Positions 16,218 through 25,482 are shown, numbered from the stretch's first letter. The stretch: DNA of 64,000 bases from Micromonospora sp. WMMD882 (GCF_027497255.1 NZ_CP114903.1:310001-374000), one strand, 5' to 3'. Notes: generated by a model not told the origin, from the sequence alone. Numbers and translations are program-made.

Positions 16218-17660
16218 GTGACACGCCGCGCGAAGATCGTCTGCACTCTCGGTCCTGCCACCGCCTCACCGGAACGCATCCGGGGGCTGGTCGAGGCGGG
16301 CATGGACGTGGCGAGGTTGAATTTCAGCCACGGCAGCCACGCCGACCACGAGGCCGTCTACCGGCTGGTCCGGGAGGCCGCCGAGGCGTCCGGGCGGCCG
16401 GTCGCCGTCCTGGCCGACCTCCAGGGCCCGAAGATCCGTCTGGGCCGGTTCGCCGACGGCCCGCACGAGTGGCGCACCGGTGACGCGGTCGTGATCACCA
16501 GCGACGACGTCCTCGGCACCCGCGACCGGGTCTCCTGCACCTACCGCAAGCTGCCGCAGGAGGTGAAGCCGGGCGACCGCCTGCTGATCGACGACGGCCG
16601 GGTCGCCGTCGAGGTCACCGACGTCGCCGGCAACGACATCCGCTGCCTGGTCACCGAGGGCGGGCCGGTCTCCAACAACAAGGGCGTCTCGCTGCCCAAC
16701 GTGGCGGTCAGCGTGCCGGCCATGTCCGACAAGGACGCCGAGGACCTGTGCTTCGCCCTCGGCCTCGGCGCCGACCTGATCGCGCTCTCCTTCGTCCGCT
16801 CCGCGGAGGACATCAAACTCGTCCACGCGATCATGAGCGAGGTCGGGGTGCAGCGTCCGGTGCTGGCCAAGGTCGAGAAGCCCGAGGCGGTCGACCACCT
16901 GGAAGCGATCGTGCTGGCCTTCGACGGCGTCATGGTGGCCCGTGGCGACCTCGGCGTGGAGATGCCGCTGGACCAGGTCCCGCTGGTGCAGAAGCGCGCC
17001 GTGCAGCTCTGCCGGGAGAACGCCAAGCCGGTCATCGTCGCCACCCAGATGCTCGATTCGATGATCGAGAATTCCCGCCCGACCCGCGCCGAGGCGTCCG
17101 ACGTGGCCAACGCCGTGCTCGACGGCGCGGACGCGGTCATGCTCTCCGGCGAGACCAGCGTCGGGAAGTACCCGGTGCTGACCGTCAGCACCATGGCGAA
17201 GATCGTCAGCACCACCGAGGCCGGCTCGTTCTCGGTGCCCCGGCTCCAGCACGACCCGCGTACCCACGGCGGCGCGCTCACCTCGGCGGCGTCCTCGATC
17301 GCCCGGGCCATCGGCGCGAAGGCGCTCGTCGCGTTCTCGCAGACCGGCGACACCGTCCGTCGGCTCTCCCGGCTGCACTGCGACCTGCCGCTGCTGGCGT
17401 TCACCCCGGTCCCCGAGGTCTACCAGCAGCTCGCCCTCTCCTGGGGGGTGCAGACCTTCCTGATGCCGTTCGTGCAGCACACCGACGACATGTTCCGGCA
17501 GGTCGACGAGGCGCTGCTCGGCCTGGACCGGGCCAACCCGGGCGACTACGTGGTGATCGTCGCCGGCAGCCCGCCGGGCACCCCCGGCTCCACCAACACC
17601 CTGCGGGTGCACCAGCTCGGCTCGTTGGTCGACGCGGCGGCGGCGCGGGCGTTGCAGTGA
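16218..17660 (+). CDS. pyk: Pyruvate kinase
   Basis: It catalyses the last ATP-forming step of glycolysis, phosphoenolpyruvate plus ADP to pyruvate. The 480-residue product is full length. It begins RRAKIVCTLGPA and has the substrate-site ARLNFSHG. The active-site signature with the catalytic Lys is LAKVEKPEAVDHLEAIV, followed by MVARGDLGVEMP, the K+/Mg2+ region. The C-terminal allosteric domain ends at LGSLVDAAAARALQ. Two starts are possible. The ATG at 16212 has a GGGGGAGAG upstream, and the GTG at 16218 sits 7 bases after TAGCCT and matches the family N-terminus, so I prefer it. The thioesterase gene overlaps the stop by 4 bases. Confidence 0.95.
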   Translation: MTRRAKIVCTLGPATASPERIRGLVEAGMDVARLNFSHGSHADHEAVYRLVREAAEASGRPVAVLADLQGPKIRLGRFADGPHEWRTGDAVVITSDDVLGTRDRVSCTYRKLPQEVKPGDRLLIDDGRVAVEVTDVAGNDIRCLVTEGGPVSNNKGVSLPNVAVSVPAMSDKDAEDLCFALGLGADLIALSFVRSAEDIKLVHAIMSEVGVQRPVLAKVEKPEAVDHLEAIVLAFDGVMVARGDLGVEMPLDQVPLVQKRAVQLCRENAKPVIVATQMLDSMIENSRPTRAEASDVANAVLDGADAVMLSGETSVGKYPVLTVSTMAKIVSTTEAGSFSVPRLQHDPRTHGGALTSAASSIARAIGAKALVAFSQTGDTVRRLSRLHCDLPLLAFTPVPEVYQQLALSWGVQTFLMPFVQHTDDMFRQVDEALLGLDRANPGDYVVIVAGSPPGTPGSTNTLRVHQLGSLVDAAAARALQ

Positions 17661-18535
17661 CCGACGTCCTGACCGGCCAGGCCGCCGTCGACCAGTTGCT
17701 GGAGGTGCTCGACCTCGCGCCGACCGGCGCGATGTCCTTCCGGGGGATCAGCCCCCCGGTCGGCCCCCAGCGGGTGTACGGCGGCCAGGTCGCCGGTCAG
17801 GCCCTGGTGGCCGCCGGTCGCACGGTCGACCCGGAGCGGTTCGTGCACTCGTTGCACGGCTACTTCGTGCGGCCGGGCGACCCGGCGGAGCCGATCGACT
17901 ACCAGGTGGAGAACGTCCGCGACGGCCGGTCCTTCTCGGTCCGCCGCTCGGTGGCCCTCCAGCACGACAAGCCGATCTTCTTCATGTCGGCGTCGTTCCA
18001 GCAGCGGGAGGAGGGGCTGGACCACCACGCCCCCACCCCGCCGGACGTGCCCGGCCCGGAGAGCGTGCCCACGATGGCCGACCGGCTCGCCCGGTACCCG
18101 GAACGGCTGGGCATCTGGGCGATGATCCCGCGCCCGATCGACGTCCGCTACGTCGGCGAGCCCGGCTGGGTGCGTCCCGGCGACCGGCCCGCCGACCCGC
18201 ACCAACGGGTCTGGATGCGTATCGACGGCAAGCTCCCCGACGAGCCGCTGCTGCACGCCTGCGCCCTGACGTACGCCTCCGACCTGACCCTGCTGGACTC
18301 GGTGCTGTCGGTGCACGGCGAGGTCTGGGGTCCCGGCGGCGTGGTCGGGGCCAGCCTCGACCACGCGCTGTGGTTCCACCGCCCGTTCCGGGCCGACGAG
18401 TGGTTCCTCTACGACTGCTGGAGCCCGTCGGCCTCCGGCGCCCGCGGGCTGGCCACCGGGCGGATGTTCACCACCGAGGGCCGGCACATCGCCAGCGCCG
18501 TCCAGGAGGGGCTGCTCCGGCGGGTCGGGCACTGA
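17657..18535 (+). CDS. tesB: Acyl-CoA thioesterase II
   Basis: It hydrolyses acyl-CoA to free acid and CoA in the cytosol. The 292-residue protein has the TesB double hot-dog layout. The first half runs to about 135 (RVYGGQVAGQALVAAGRTV, HSLHGYFVRPGD, RSFSVRRSVALQ). The second half ends with ASLDHALWFHRPFRADEWFLYD, which holds the Asp and the other conserved residues of the TesB active site. The GTG start overlaps the pyk stop in GTGA, so translation is coupled. The pyk-tesB pairing is familiar in actinomycetes. Confidence 0.92.
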   Translation: MTDVLTGQAAVDQLLEVLDLAPTGAMSFRGISPPVGPQRVYGGQVAGQALVAAGRTVDPERFVHSLHGYFVRPGDPAEPIDYQVENVRDGRSFSVRRSVALQHDKPIFFMSASFQQREEGLDHHAPTPPDVPGPESVPTMADRLARYPERLGIWAMIPRPIDVRYVGEPGWVRPGDRPADPHQRVWMRIDGKLPDEPLLHACALTYASDLTLLDSVLSVHGEVWGPGGVVGASLDHALWFHRPFRADEWFLYDCWSPSASGARGLATGRMFTTEGRHIASAVQEGLLRRVGH

Positions 18536-18572
18536 CCGCCGGGGTGATCCACCAGGCCGTCCGGTCGACCGA

Positions 18573-18578
18573 TAACCT
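18573..18578 (+). promoter_or_regulatory. -10 hexamer of a leaderless promoter (Rrf2 gene)
   Basis: TAACCT lies 7 bases before the ATG at 18586 and no ribosome binding site is present, so transcription probably starts at or next to the start codon. No clear -35 is seen. Confidence 0.55.
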
Positions 18579-18585
18579 GTCGGAC

Positions 18586-19053
18586 ATGCGTCTCTCCGCC
18601 CGGGTCGACTACGCCCTGCGGGCCGCCGCCGAGCTGGCGGCGGTGGCCGGCGACGGTCCCGGACGGACCCGTCCGGTCACCGCCGAGCAGATCGCCCGCG
18701 CCCAGGACATCCCGCCGAAGTTCCTGGAGAGCATCCTGCTCCAACTGCGGCGGGGCGGCATCGTGCACGCCCAGCGTGGCCCGGAGGGCGGCTACTGGCT
18801 GGCCCGGCCGGCGACCGAGATCTCCCTGGCCGAGGTGATCCGGGTGATCGACGGCCCGCTCGCGCACGTCCGGGGCCAGCGTCCGGAGGAGCTCGGTTAC
18901 CACGGGGCGGCGCGGGCGTTGCAGGAGGTCTGGATCGCCCTGCGGGCCAGTGAGCGGCAGATCCTGGAGCTGGTCACCGTCGCCGACGTGGCCGCCGGCG
19001 TGCTGCCCGAGCGGGTCAACCAGCTCGCCGCCGACCCGGCCGCCTGGAGCTGA
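18586..19053 (+). CDS. Rrf2 family regulator without Fe-S cysteines
   Basis: The 155-residue protein has the Rrf2 winged helix: MRLSARVDYALRAAAELA, then the recognition region VTAEQIARAQDIPPKFLESI and the wing RGPEGGYWLARP. The dimerisation helix follows. There is no cysteine at all, so it cannot hold the iron-sulfur cluster of IscR, NsrR or RsrR. It resembles instead the CymR branch, which controls sulfur metabolism by protein-protein contact with cysteine synthase. The next gene on the same strand encodes a TSUP-type sulfur-compound permease, which fits that reading. The mRNA is probably leaderless. Confidence 0.88.
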   Translation: MRLSARVDYALRAAAELAAVAGDGPGRTRPVTAEQIARAQDIPPKFLESILLQLRRGGIVHAQRGPEGGYWLARPATEISLAEVIRVIDGPLAHVRGQRPEELGYHGAARALQEVWIALRASERQILELVTVADVAAGVLPERVNQLAADPAAWS

Positions 19054-19100
19054 TCCCGGCGTCCGCGCCCACCGTCGGCGTCCCACCCTTCGATCAGGAC

Positions 19101-19130
19101 TTGACCGCCGGGCCCGTCGTGCCGCATTGT
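19101..19130 (+). promoter_or_regulatory. Candidate promoter of the TSUP gene
   Basis: TTGACC (19101-19106) and CATTGT (19125-19130) are 18 bp apart, followed by the related segments TTGTCGACCAAG and GTCGATAGG. This gap between the Rrf2 gene and its target-like neighbour is where an Rrf2 operator would be expected, but no clean palindrome is seen. Confidence 0.35.
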
Positions 19131-19174
19131 CGACCAAGTCGATAGGAGATGCCTACAAGCTCGGGAGGTTGCTC

Positions 19175-20107
19175 GTGCGCAGGCTGCTGGTCCTCGCCCT
19201 GGTCGGACTCGTCGCGCAGTTGGTGGACGGGTCGCTCGGCATGGCGTACGGGTTGACCTCCTCGACGCTGCTGCTGCTCGTTGGGATCGCCCCCGCCGCC
19301 GCGTCGGCCTCGGTGCACCTCGCCGAGATCGGCACCACCCTCGCGGCCGGCGTGGCGCACTGGCGGTTCGGCAACGTCGACTGGCGGGTGGTGTCCCGGA
19401 TCGCCCTGCCCGGCGCGATCGGCGCCTTCGCCGGGGCCACCTTCCTCAGCTCCATCTCCACCGAGACCGCCGCCCCGTGGATGGCCGGCATCCTCTTCGT
19501 GCTCGGCGCGTACCTGCTGGTCCGCTTCTCCCGTCCGCTGCGGACGAACCCGCACGCCGGCCGGCTGCGCGGCCGGTTCCTCGGGCCGCTCGGCCTGGTC
19601 GCCGGCTTCGTCGACGCCACCGGCGGCGGGGGCTGGGGCCCGGTCGCCACGCCCGCCCTGCTGGCCTCCGGACGGATGCAGCCCCGCAAGGTGATCGGCT
19701 CGGTGGACACCTCCGAGTTCCTGGTCGCCGTCGCGGCCAGCGTCGGCTTCCTGATCGGCCTCGGCTCCGAGGGCTTCCTGCTGCCGATCGTGGCGGCGCT
19801 GCTGATCGGCGGCCTGATCGCCGCCCCGGTGGCGGCCTGGCTGGTCCGGATCGTCCCGGCCCAACTGCTCGGCGCGGCGGTGGGCGGCGTGATCGTGCTG
19901 ACCAACGCCCGGGGCCTGCTCCGGGCCGCCGACCTGGGCGGTCCCGCCCCGGCGGTGGTCTACGCGCTGCTCGGCGCGGGCTGGCTGACCGCCCTGGTCC
20001 TGGCGGTCCGCGCGCTGCGGCGTACCCGGCGGGCCGAGGCCGCCACGCCGGCCGCCGACGCCGCCGACCGGGTCGACGCGCCGCTCCTGGTCACCACCCA
20101 CCACTGA
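19175..20107 (+). CDS. TSUP/TauE-SafE family membrane permease
   Basis: The 310-residue integral membrane protein has about eight hydrophobic segments in two similar halves. The family features VDGSLGMAYGLTSSTLLL and GFVDATGGGGWGPVATP (the duplicated glycine-rich motif) are clear. TSUP proteins move sulfite, organosulfonates or related anions across the membrane, with exact substrate and direction unknown here. The GTG at 19175 has CGGGAGG 7 bases upstream. It follows the cysteine-free Rrf2 gene by 121 bp, which suggests control by sulfur status. It is convergent with the decarboxylase gene, 8 bp away. Confidence 0.9.
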   Translation: MRRLLVLALVGLVAQLVDGSLGMAYGLTSSTLLLLVGIAPAAASASVHLAEIGTTLAAGVAHWRFGNVDWRVVSRIALPGAIGAFAGATFLSSISTETAAPWMAGILFVLGAYLLVRFSRPLRTNPHAGRLRGRFLGPLGLVAGFVDATGGGGWGPVATPALLASGRMQPRKVIGSVDTSEFLVAVAASVGFLIGLGSEGFLLPIVAALLIGGLIAAPVAAWLVRIVPAQLLGAAVGGVIVLTNARGLLRAADLGGPAPAVVYALLGAGWLTALVLAVRALRRTRRAEAATPAADAADRVDAPLLVTTHH

Positions 20108-20115
20108 CCGCCGAC

Positions 20116-21567
20116 TCAGCCGGGCACGGCGCCCTCGGCGCTCAGGGCGTCCGCCGCCCCGACCAGCAGCTCCCACGTCTCGTCCACATGCTGTTCGGTG
20201 GTCTGCGGGGAGCCGACCGCCAGCCGCAGGGTGTACCGGCCTCCCACCCGGGTGTGGGTCAGGTGCGCCCGGCCGGTGGCGTTGACCCGGGCCAGCAGCG
20301 CGGCGCTCGCGTCGTCGCCGGCCCGCAGCCGGAAACAGACGAGCGAGAAGGGGTGCGGCGCGACCACCTCGAACCGCTCGTCGGCCCGGACCCGGTCGGC
20401 GAACCGGGCGGCCAGCGCCACCCCCGACCGGATGTGCGCCCGCAGGCCGGCCACGCCGTACCAGCGGAGCACGAACCACAGCTTCAACGCCCGGAACCGT
20501 CGACCCAGCGGCACCTGCCAGTCCCGGTAGTCGACGACCGCGCCGGACTCGGTGGCCGCGTTGCGCAGGAACTCCGGCATCACCGTCAACGCCTCGACCA
20601 GCTCGCTCGAGTCGGCGACCCAGAACGCGTCACAGTCGAACCCGGTGAGCAGCCACTTGTGCGGGTCGAAGCAGTACGAGTCGGCGTGCTCCAGGCCGGC
20701 GTGCGCCCACCGCAGCTCCGGGCAGACCGCCGCCGCGCCCGCGTACGCGGCGTCCACGTGCAGCCAGACGCCGTACTCGGCGCAGATCGCGCCGATCTCC
20801 GGCAGCGGGTCGACGGCGGTGGTGGAGGTCGTCCCGACCGTCGCCACCACGATCGCCGGCGTCTCCCCGGCGGCCAGGTCGGCCTCGATGGCCGCGCGCA
20901 GCGCCTCCGGGCGCATGGCCAGGGTCCGCGGGTCCACCTCGACCGGGCGGACCCCGCCGTCGCCCAGCCCGGCGATCCGGGCCGCCTTCTCGATCGAGGA
21001 GTGCCCCTGGGTCGAGGTGTAGGCGCGGTACCGCCGCCGTACGCCCTCCTGACGCCACCGGCCCCCGCTGGCCCGGTGCACCGCCACCAGCGTGGCCACC
21101 AGGGTCGCCGAGGACGCGGAGTCCTGGATGACGCCGCCGCCGGGGCCGGTGGAACGGAACCGCTCGGGCAGGTCGAGCAGCCCGGCCAGCCAGTCGAGCA
21201 GCACCGTCTCCAGCTCGGTGCAGGCCGGTCCGGTGGCCCACATCATGCCCTGCACGCCGAGACCCGAGCTGATCAGGTCGCCGAGGACGCTGGGGCCGCT
21301 GGTGTTGGCGGGGAAGTAGCCGAAGAACCCGGGATGCTGCCAGTGGGTCAGCGCCGGGGCGACCAGGGCGTCCAGGTCGGCCATGATCGCCTCGACCGGC
21401 TCGCCGTGCTCGGGCGGGCCGGTCGGCAGCGCGGCCGCGACCGCGCCCGGCGGGGCCGTCGAGGTCACCGGGCGTTTGTCGAGCGTCGACCAGTAGTCGG
21501 CGATCCAGTCCACCGCCGCGTGCCCGGCGCGGCGGAACTCCTCGGGGTCCATGTGGGGTGTGGTCAC
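20116..21567 (-). CDS. PLP-dependent group II amino acid decarboxylase (aromatic-L-amino-acid type)
   Basis: This is a cytosolic enzyme that decarboxylates an amino acid, probably aromatic, to the amine. The 483-residue length and the features fit group II decarboxylases: MDPEEFRRAGHAAVDWIADY at the N-terminus, HPGFFGYFPANTSGPSVLGD, the cofactor-contacting DSASSATLVATLVA and HVDAAYAGAA, and the Schiff-base Lys in YCFDPHKWLLTGFDC (about residue 304). Tryptophan or tyrosine/DOPA are the usual substrates; the sequence does not settle which. Starts at GTG 21567 or ATG 21552 are both possible, neither with a strong ribosome binding site. Confidence 0.9.
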   Translation of the reverse strand: MTTPHMDPEEFRRAGHAAVDWIADYWSTLDKRPVTSTAPPGAVAAALPTGPPEHGEPVEAIMADLDALVAPALTHWQHPGFFGYFPANTSGPSVLGDLISSGLGVQGMMWATGPACTELETVLLDWLAGLLDLPERFRSTGPGGGVIQDSASSATLVATLVAVHRASGGRWRQEGVRRRYRAYTSTQGHSSIEKAARIAGLGDGGVRPVEVDPRTLAMRPEALRAAIEADLAAGETPAIVVATVGTTSTTAVDPLPEIGAICAEYGVWLHVDAAYAGAAAVCPELRWAHAGLEHADSYCFDPHKWLLTGFDCDAFWVADSSELVEALTVMPEFLRNAATESGAVVDYRDWQVPLGRRFRALKLWFVLRWYGVAGLRAHIRSGVALAARFADRVRADERFEVVAPHPFSLVCFRLRAGDDASAALLARVNATGRAHLTHTRVGGRYTLRLAVGSPQTTEQHVDETWELLVGAADALSAEGAVPG

Positions 21568-22034
21568 CCGACGAGTCGACCAACAATCCGCGCCGGGGGC
21601 AAGCGGACCGCGTTCAGGAGGGCCGTGATCAGGAGGACCGGTGGCGGGTCACCGGCGGTACGCCGGGATCCGTTGGCGGCAGGCACCGGGCCGCTGTCGC
21701 GGAATCCGCTCAACCGCGGCCCGGTGCACCACACCGCAGCACCCCCGACCCGTCCCGACCGGGGATGCCCTACCACCACCGGAACCAACGTTAGGCCCTC
21801 GTCGCCAGCGTTGGGTGAAGCCGGTGTGAAGATCGTGTTTCCGGCGTCTTGCCCAGAGATCGTCGCCGACCGTTGTGGCCGGTAAGCGCTTTCCTGTATG
21901 GTGCGAACGCGCGGAAGTCAGCCGCCGTCGGCCCGGAATTCCCCGGTTTGCCGGCCTTGGCACCGGACACCCCCGTCGACCAAGGGCAGGTCGACCCGGG
22001 CGGGGTGTCGTGCGTCTCACCCGGAGGCACTTCC
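21568..22034. other. Gene-free divergent region upstream of the rhamnogalacturonan lyase
   Basis: These 467 bp separate the divergent decarboxylase and PL11 genes. Apart from a LacI-type operator at 21881-21894 and the ribosome binding site CGGAGG at 22022-22027, no conserved structure, small gene or long inverted repeat is seen. The stretch from about 21780 to 21910 is less GC-rich, as expected for a promoter. Confidence 0.6.
21881..21894 (+). promoter_or_regulatory. LacI-family operator for the PL11 lyase gene
   Basis: GGTAAGCGCTTTCC contains the palindrome AAGCGCTT with the central CG that is typical of LacI-family sites. Closely similar boxes precede many secreted polysaccharide-degrading enzyme genes of actinomycetes. 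It lies about 140 bp before the start codon, near a TGTATGGT that could be part of the promoter. Repression until the sugar inducer appears is the expected effect. Confidence 0.6.
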
Positions 22035-24350
22035 ATGTCCCTGCACCGCTCGCGCCACCGCGCCGTCCTGCTCGCCGTGGCGGCGGCGACCACCACCACC
22101 CTCACCGTCGGCACGCTGACCGCGGTGACCGCCTCGGCGGCCGCCGCCGGCTGCCGCGTCGACTACCGGATCACCAACCAGTGGGGCGGCGGCTTCGGCG
22201 CCGACGTCACCGTCACCAACCTCGGCGACCCGGTCGCCGGCTGGACCCTCACCTGGTCCTTCGCCGCCGGCCAACAGGTCGCTCAGGCGTGGAACGCCAC
22301 CGTCACCCAGTCCGGCGCGCAGGTCACCGCCCGCGACGCCGGCTACAACGCGGTGATCGGCACGAACGGCGCCGCGAACTTCGGCTTCAACGCCTCGTGG
22401 AACGACAGCGGCAACCCCGTGCCGGCGGCCTTCGCGCTCAACGGCGTCACCTGCACGGGCGCGACCACCCCCACCCCCACCGCGCCCCCCACCACCGCGC
22501 CCCCCACGACGCCGCCACCGACCACCCCGCCCCCAGCCACGACCCCGCCACCGACCACCCCACCGCCGACCACGCCGCCCCCCACGACCCCGCCACCCGG
22601 CGGGGCGAAGCAGATGGAGCACCTCGACCGGGGGCTGGTCAGCGTCCGCTCCGGCAGCGGGAACCACGTCTCCTGGCGGCTGCTCGGCACCGAGACCACC
22701 GGGGTGGCGTTCAACCTCTACCGGGGCGACGTCCGGGTCAACGCCACCCCGATCACCGGGGCCACCAGCCACCTCGACGCCGGGGCCGCCGCCGGCTCGG
22801 CGTACACCGTGCGGGCCGTGGTGAACGGGACCGAACAGGCCGCCTCCGCGCCCGCGCTCCAGTTCGGCAGCGGCTACCTCGACGTGCCGTTGCAGATCCC
22901 GCCCGGCGGCACGACCCCCGGCGGCGAGGCGTACACCTACAGCGCCAACGACGCCTCCGTCGGCGACCTCGACGGCGACGGCGACTACGAGATCGTCCTC
23001 AAGTGGGAGCCGTCCAACGCCAAGGACAACTCCCAGTCCGGCTACACCGGCAACGTGTACGTCGACGCGTACACCCTCACCGGCGCCCGACTGTGGCGGA
23101 TCGACCTCGGCCGCAACATCCGCGCCGGCGCCCACTACACCCAGTTCCAGGTGTACGACTACGACGGCGACGGCGACGCCGAGGTGGCCGTGAAGACCGC
23201 CGACGGCACCCGCTCCGGCACCGGCCAGGTCATCGGGTCGGCCTCCGCCGACCACCGCAACTCCAGCGGCTACGTGCTCGCCGGACCCGAGTACCTCACC
23301 ATGTTCGACGGCCGCACCGGCGCGGCCGTCTCCACCGTCACCTACGACCCGCCCCGGGGCGCCGTCTCCTCCTGGGGTGACAGCTACGGCAACCGGGTCG
23401 ACCGGTTCCTCGCCGGCACCGCCTACCTCGACGGGCGACGCCCGTCGCTGATCATGGCCCGGGGCTACTACACCCGCGCCGTCGTCGTCGCCTGGGACTT
23501 CCGTGACGGCGCCCTCACCAGGCGGTGGACCTTCGACTCCAACGCCTCCGGCAACGGCGCCGCCGCCGGGCAGGGCAACCACAGCCTCTCCGTCGCCGAC
23601 GTGGACGCCGACGGCCGCGACGAGATCGTCTACGGGGCGGCCACCATCGACGACAGCGGCCGGCTGCTCTGGTCCACCGGTCTCGGCCACGGCGACGCCG
23701 GACACGTCGGTGACCTCGACCCGTCCCGCCCCGGCCTGGAGTACTTCAAGGTCAGCGAGGACGGCAGCAAACCCAGCTCCTGGTTCGCCGACGCCCGTAC
23801 CGGCCAGATCCTCTGGTCCACCCCGACCGGCGGCGACAACGGCCGGGGCGTCTCCGCCGACATCTGGGCCGGCAGCCCCGGCGCGGAGTCCTGGTCCGCC
23901 GCCGTGGACGGCCTGGCCGACACCCGCGGCCGGAACGTCGGCCGCAAACCGTCCTCGACGAACTTCCTCGCCTGGTGGGACGCCGACCCGGTCCGTGAGC
24001 TGCTCGACGGCACCCGGATCGACAAGTACGGCGCCGGCGGCGACACCCGCCTGCTCACCGGCAGCGGCGTCAGCTCCAACAACGGCACCAAGTCCACCCC
24101 GGCGCTGGCCGGTGACATCCTCGGTGACTGGCGGGAAGAGGTGATCTGGCGCACCACCGACAACCGGGCGCTGCGCGTCTACAGCACCCCCATTCCCACC
24201 ACGACCCGCGTGTCCACCCTGATGCACGACCCGCAGTACCGCGTCGCCGTCGCCTGGCAGAACACCGCCTACAACCAGCCGCCGCACCCGAGCTTCTTCC
24301 TCGGCAACGGCATGTCCACCCCACCCACCCCCAACATCTACCTCCGCTGA
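22035..24350 (+). CDS. Secreted rhamnogalacturonan lyase: CBM2 + PL11
   Basis: This is an extracellular pectin-degrading enzyme of 771 residues. A signal peptide (HRSRHRAVLLAVAAATTTT to ASAAAAG) is followed by a family 2 carbohydrate-binding module. The module has CRVDYRITNQWGGGFGADV, aromatic residues for polysaccharide binding, and two Cys closing the domain at about 40 and 140. A Thr/Pro linker of about 50 residues follows. The rest is a PL11 beta-propeller starting at HLDRGLVSV, with repeated calcium-binding Asp clusters (GDLDGDGDYEIVLKW, DYDGDGDAEVAVK, DVDADGRDEI). PL11 cleaves the rhamnose-galacturonic acid backbone of pectin by beta-elimination. The ATG at 22035 has CGGAGG upstream. 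Transcription is probably controlled by the AAGCGCTT operator. Confidence 0.93.
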   Translation: MSLHRSRHRAVLLAVAAATTTTLTVGTLTAVTASAAAAGCRVDYRITNQWGGGFGADVTVTNLGDPVAGWTLTWSFAAGQQVAQAWNATVTQSGAQVTARDAGYNAVIGTNGAANFGFNASWNDSGNPVPAAFALNGVTCTGATTPTPTAPPTTAPPTTPPPTTPPPATTPPPTTPPPTTPPPTTPPPGGAKQMEHLDRGLVSVRSGSGNHVSWRLLGTETTGVAFNLYRGDVRVNATPITGATSHLDAGAAAGSAYTVRAVVNGTEQAASAPALQFGSGYLDVPLQIPPGGTTPGGEAYTYSANDASVGDLDGDGDYEIVLKWEPSNAKDNSQSGYTGNVYVDAYTLTGARLWRIDLGRNIRAGAHYTQFQVYDYDGDGDAEVAVKTADGTRSGTGQVIGSASADHRNSSGYVLAGPEYLTMFDGRTGAAVSTVTYDPPRGAVSSWGDSYGNRVDRFLAGTAYLDGRRPSLIMARGYYTRAVVVAWDFRDGALTRRWTFDSNASGNGAAAGQGNHSLSVADVDADGRDEIVYGAATIDDSGRLLWSTGLGHGDAGHVGDLDPSRPGLEYFKVSEDGSKPSSWFADARTGQILWSTPTGGDNGRGVSADIWAGSPGAESWSAAVDGLADTRGRNVGRKPSSTNFLAWWDADPVRELLDGTRIDKYGAGGDTRLLTGSGVSSNNGTKSTPALAGDILGDWREEVIWRTTDNRALRVYSTPIPTTTRVSTLMHDPQYRVAVAWQNTAYNQPPHPSFFLGNGMSTPPTPNIYLR

Positions 24351-24352
24351 AC

Positions 24353-24397
24353 GGTCGCCGAAGGGCCCGGTTCCCACGACGGGGCCCTTCGGCGACC
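24353..24397. terminator. Bidirectional terminator, 16-bp perfect stem
   Basis: The arms 24353-24368 and 24382-24397 (GGTCGCCGAAGGGCCC and complement) pair without mismatch around a 13-base loop. It starts 3 bases after the PL11 stop codon and 9 bases from the stop of the convergent LLM gene, so it can serve both. Confidence 0.85.
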
Positions 24398-24405
24398 CCC
24401 GGGGG

Positions 24406-25428
24406 TCAGGCAACGGGACGCGGTCCGCCGGCCACCTGCTCCGCGATCAGCTCGAACGAACGCGCCCGGTCCGCCCCGTCGTACACCAGCGCGGTCAGCA
24501 TCAGCTCGTCCGCCTCCGTCCGCGCCAGCAGCTCGGTCAACTGCCGGCGGACCGTCTCCGGCGAGCCCAACGCCTGACCCACCTGGCGCTGCGCCACGAA
24601 CTCCCGCTCCAGATCCGAGTACGGGTACGCCGCCGCCTCCTCCGGGCTGACCAGCGGCTCCGGCCGCCCCGACCGCAGCCTCAGGAACGACAACCCGGCC
24701 GGACCGGCCAGCCACCGGGCCCGCTCGTCGGTCTCCGCGCACACCGCGTTCACCGCCACCATCGCGTACGGCCGTTCCAGCCACCGCGACGGCCGGAAAC
24801 TGTTCCGGTACAACGCCAGCGCCGGCTCGGTGTTCGCCGCGCTGAAGTGGTGCGCGAACGAGAACGGCAGCCCCAGCGTCCCGGCCAGTTGGGCGCTGAA
24901 CCCGCTCGACCCCAGCAACCAGATCGCCGGCTGCTCACCCCGCCCCGGCGTCGCCACGATCGGCCCGGGCCGCTCCCCGCTGAAGAAGCCCATCAGGTCC
25001 GCCAACTCCCGGGGGAAACCCTCCGCGGACAGCCCCTCCATCGTCCGGCGCAACGCCAACGCGGTCACCTGGTCGGTGCCGGGCGCCCGGCCGATGCCCA
25101 GGTCGATCCGACCCGGGTGCAGCGCCTCCAGGGTGCCGAACTGCTCGGCCACCACCAGCGGCGCGTGGTTGGGCAGCATCACCCCGCCCGAGCCCAGCCG
25201 GATGGTGCTGGTGTGCGCGGCCAGGTGGGCGATCAGCACCGCCGGCGCCGACGAGGCGATCGCCGGCATGTTGTGGTGCTCGGCCACCCAGAACCGGTGG
25301 TAGCCCAGCTCCTCCGCGCGCCGGGCCAGGTCGGTGGTGTGCCGCAGCGCCGCCCCGGCGGACGTCCCGGCGGCGACCGGAGCAAGATCAAGAACAGACA
25401 TCGGTACGTCGATCACACGCACTGCCAA
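24406..25428 (-). CDS. LLM-class flavin-dependent oxidoreductase (luciferase-like)
   Basis: This is a soluble (beta/alpha)8-barrel enzyme of the bacterial luciferase-like monooxygenase family. It uses reduced FMN or F420 on an unknown substrate. Typical motifs are [62 protein letters not shown] and [13 protein letters not shown]. The family usually starts at MSVLDLAPV, so the ATG at 25401 is a likely true start. The open frame extends to a TTG at 25428, and no strong ribosome binding site decides between them. Neighbours give no pathway clue. Confidence 0.85.
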   Translation of the reverse strand: MAVRVIDVPMSVLDLAPVAAGTSAGAALRHTTDLARRAEELGYHRFWVAEHHNMPAIASSAPAVLIAHLAAHTSTIRLGSGGVMLPNHAPLVVAEQFGTLEALHPGRIDLGIGRAPGTDQVTALALRRTMEGLSAEGFPRELADLMGFFSGERPGPIVATPGRGEQPAIWLLGSSGFSAQLAGTLGLPFSFAHHFSAANTEPALALYRNSFRPSRWLERPYAMVAVNAVCAETDERARWLAGPAGLSFLRLRSGRPEPLVSPEEAAAYPYSDLEREFVAQRQVGQALGSPETVRRQLTELLARTEADELMLTALVYDGADRARSFELIAEQVAGGPRPVA

Positions 25429-25454
25429 CCCCTGACCGGCCCGGATCCTTCCCC

Positions 25455-25482
25455 GCCGACCGCCGACCGCCGACCGCCGACC
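25455..25482. repeat. 7-bp microsatellite (GCCGACC x4)
   Basis: Four exact copies of GCCGACC run head to tail between the start of the LLM gene and the stop of the Lrp gene. Confidence 0.9.

Noticed and set aside
22440..22615. CRISPR-like or satellite repeats
   Set aside because: The periodic ACC/CCG sequence encodes the Thr/Pro linker of the CBM2-PL11 enzyme. There are no spacers or conserved direct repeats.
22017..24413. A 798-codon minus-strand open frame opposite the PL11 gene
   Set aside because: Its Gly/Val/Asp-rich translation mirrors the repetitive codons of the lyase and its Thr/Pro linker.
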